Assembly: GCA_945907335.1 (NCBI GenBank)
Contig: CAMDSU010000087.1
Span: 1 to 7,295 of the forward strand
Origin: Bordetella parapertussis
Lineage (GTDB): Bacteria; Pseudomonadota; Gammaproteobacteria; Burkholderiales; Burkholderiaceae_C
DNA: 7,295 nucleotides
Direction of reading: 5' to 3'
The notes beneath the pieces were generated by a model. It worked only from the letters and a program-made list of their open reading frames with translations, was not told the origin of the DNA and did not search any database. A program made the translations under genes and the position numbers. This document shows, piece by piece, positions 6,824-7,295 of the stretch (the stretch's first letter is position 1; every line of letters starts with the position of its first letter).

Positions 6824-7295
6824 ATCTGGCGGGTGATTCCAAGGGCGGGTATTGTTTGCGCGGCGCAGTGGCCTCAGTCGCTGTGTCGAGCGCATTGCTG
6901 CCTGACGTTTGCGCTTTGAATTTGTCCAATTCCTGCGGCGTGGCCTGTAAGCGGGGAACTTTTTTTCTTTCCTCCGGTGTGGTCAAGCGTTCGGCAAATT
7001 CGGATTCACTGGGAAGTTCATCGGCCTCGTAGCGGTAAAAAGCTTCATTTTGAAAGAACACAGACAGTTTGCGTTGTTGGGGCTGAGTGCCTTTGCGTTG
7101 GATAGTGAACGCATAGTCCCAACGGTCCGCATGGAAAACACTGGCAATCAATGGGGTGCCCAAAATTTCTTTGACTTGGTTGCGGGTCATGCCAGGGCGC
7201 AAAGCCTGCACCTGCTCTTTGGACACGAAATTGCCTTGCACCACTTCGATACGGTAGGGAGTGACCTTGCGCATGGCACGGGCCACAGGGTCATC
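6822..7295 (-). CDS. bamE: Outer-membrane protein assembly factor BamE (SmpA/OmlA family), N-terminus cut by the window edge
   Basis: BamE is a small outer-membrane lipoprotein of the BAM complex, which folds beta-barrel proteins into the outer membrane. The frame is open to the right edge, so 157 residues are seen and the signal peptide and lipobox cysteine are off-window. An internal GTG (7286) or ATG (7274) could be mistaken for the start, but both lie directly before the conserved [16 protein letters not shown] (visible residues 14-29) and leave no room for a signal peptide. Further family motifs are [18 protein letters not shown] (32-49) and [14 protein letters not shown] (54-67), with [20 protein letters not shown] to about residue 97. 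After the core a charged then Pro/Thr/Ala-rich tail of about 60 residues (98-157) extends past the end of the E. coli protein. Such tails are, as I recall, usual in Burkholderiales. It is the first visible gene of the cluster, 11 bases before dapB. Confidence 0.93.
   Translation of the reverse strand, partial: DDPVARAMRKVTPYRIEVVQGNFVSKEQVQALRPGMTRNQVKEILGTPLIASVFHADRWDYAFTIQRKGTQPQQRKLSVFFQNEAFYRYEADELPSESEFAERLTTPEERKKVPRLQATPQELDKFKAQTSGSNALDTATEATAPRKQYPPLESPAR

Noticed and set aside
7274..7286. Complete bamE starting from the internal GTG or ATG
   Set aside because: The reading frame continues to the window edge, and an internal start would give a BamE with no signal peptide or lipobox. 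A 5'-truncated gene is the better reading.
1..7295. A new defence, mobile or secondary-metabolism system
   Set aside because: Every long minus-strand frame is accounted for by a known housekeeping family with small spacers. There are no integrases, transposases, terminal repeats, spacer arrays or unexplained genes.

Overview
The window is a compact block of housekeeping genes, all on the minus strand. Protein content and gene order (bamE, dapB, exbB/exbD, leuS, lptE, holA, proA) point to a betaproteobacterium of the order Burkholderiales, most likely near the Comamonadaceae. This is inferred from recalled family features and gene order, not from a database search. Base composition looks moderately GC-rich and even throughout, with no sign of a transferred segment.

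In transcription order (right to left) the window contains: the 3' part of bamE (outer-membrane assembly lipoprotein, start off-window at 7295); dapB (dihydrodipicolinate reductase); an ExbB/TolQ-type and an ExbD/TolR-type proton-channel pair; leuS (leucyl-tRNA synthetase); lptE (LPS-assembly lipoprotein); holA (DNA polymerase III delta subunit); and the 5' part of proA (gamma-glutamyl phosphate reductase, running off-window at position 1).

The genes are packed tightly. bamE-dapB are 11 bases apart, dapB-exbB overlap by 4 bases (ATGA), exbB-exbD are 9 apart, exbD-leuS 28, leuS-lptE 2, and lptE-holA 9. Only holA-proA has a larger gap, of 76 bases. This suggests one polycistronic unit from bamE to holA with translational coupling, with proA either at its end or under its own weak signals. 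Functionally the cluster mixes envelope biogenesis (BamE, LptE), inner-membrane energisation (ExbB/ExbD), cell-wall precursor and amino-acid synthesis (DapB, ProA), translation (LeuS) and replication (HolA). No single pathway links them.

I found no RNA gene, mobile element, CRISPR array or unknown gene, and no gene-free stretch over 300 bases. Nothing supports a new biological system. The points most worth a second look are within known genes: a Ser/Ala/Gly/Pro-rich insertion with an internal repeat in the LeuS editing region, an A9 tract in leuS, a Tat-like lipoprotein signal on LptE, and a small hairpin that contains the leuS start codon.
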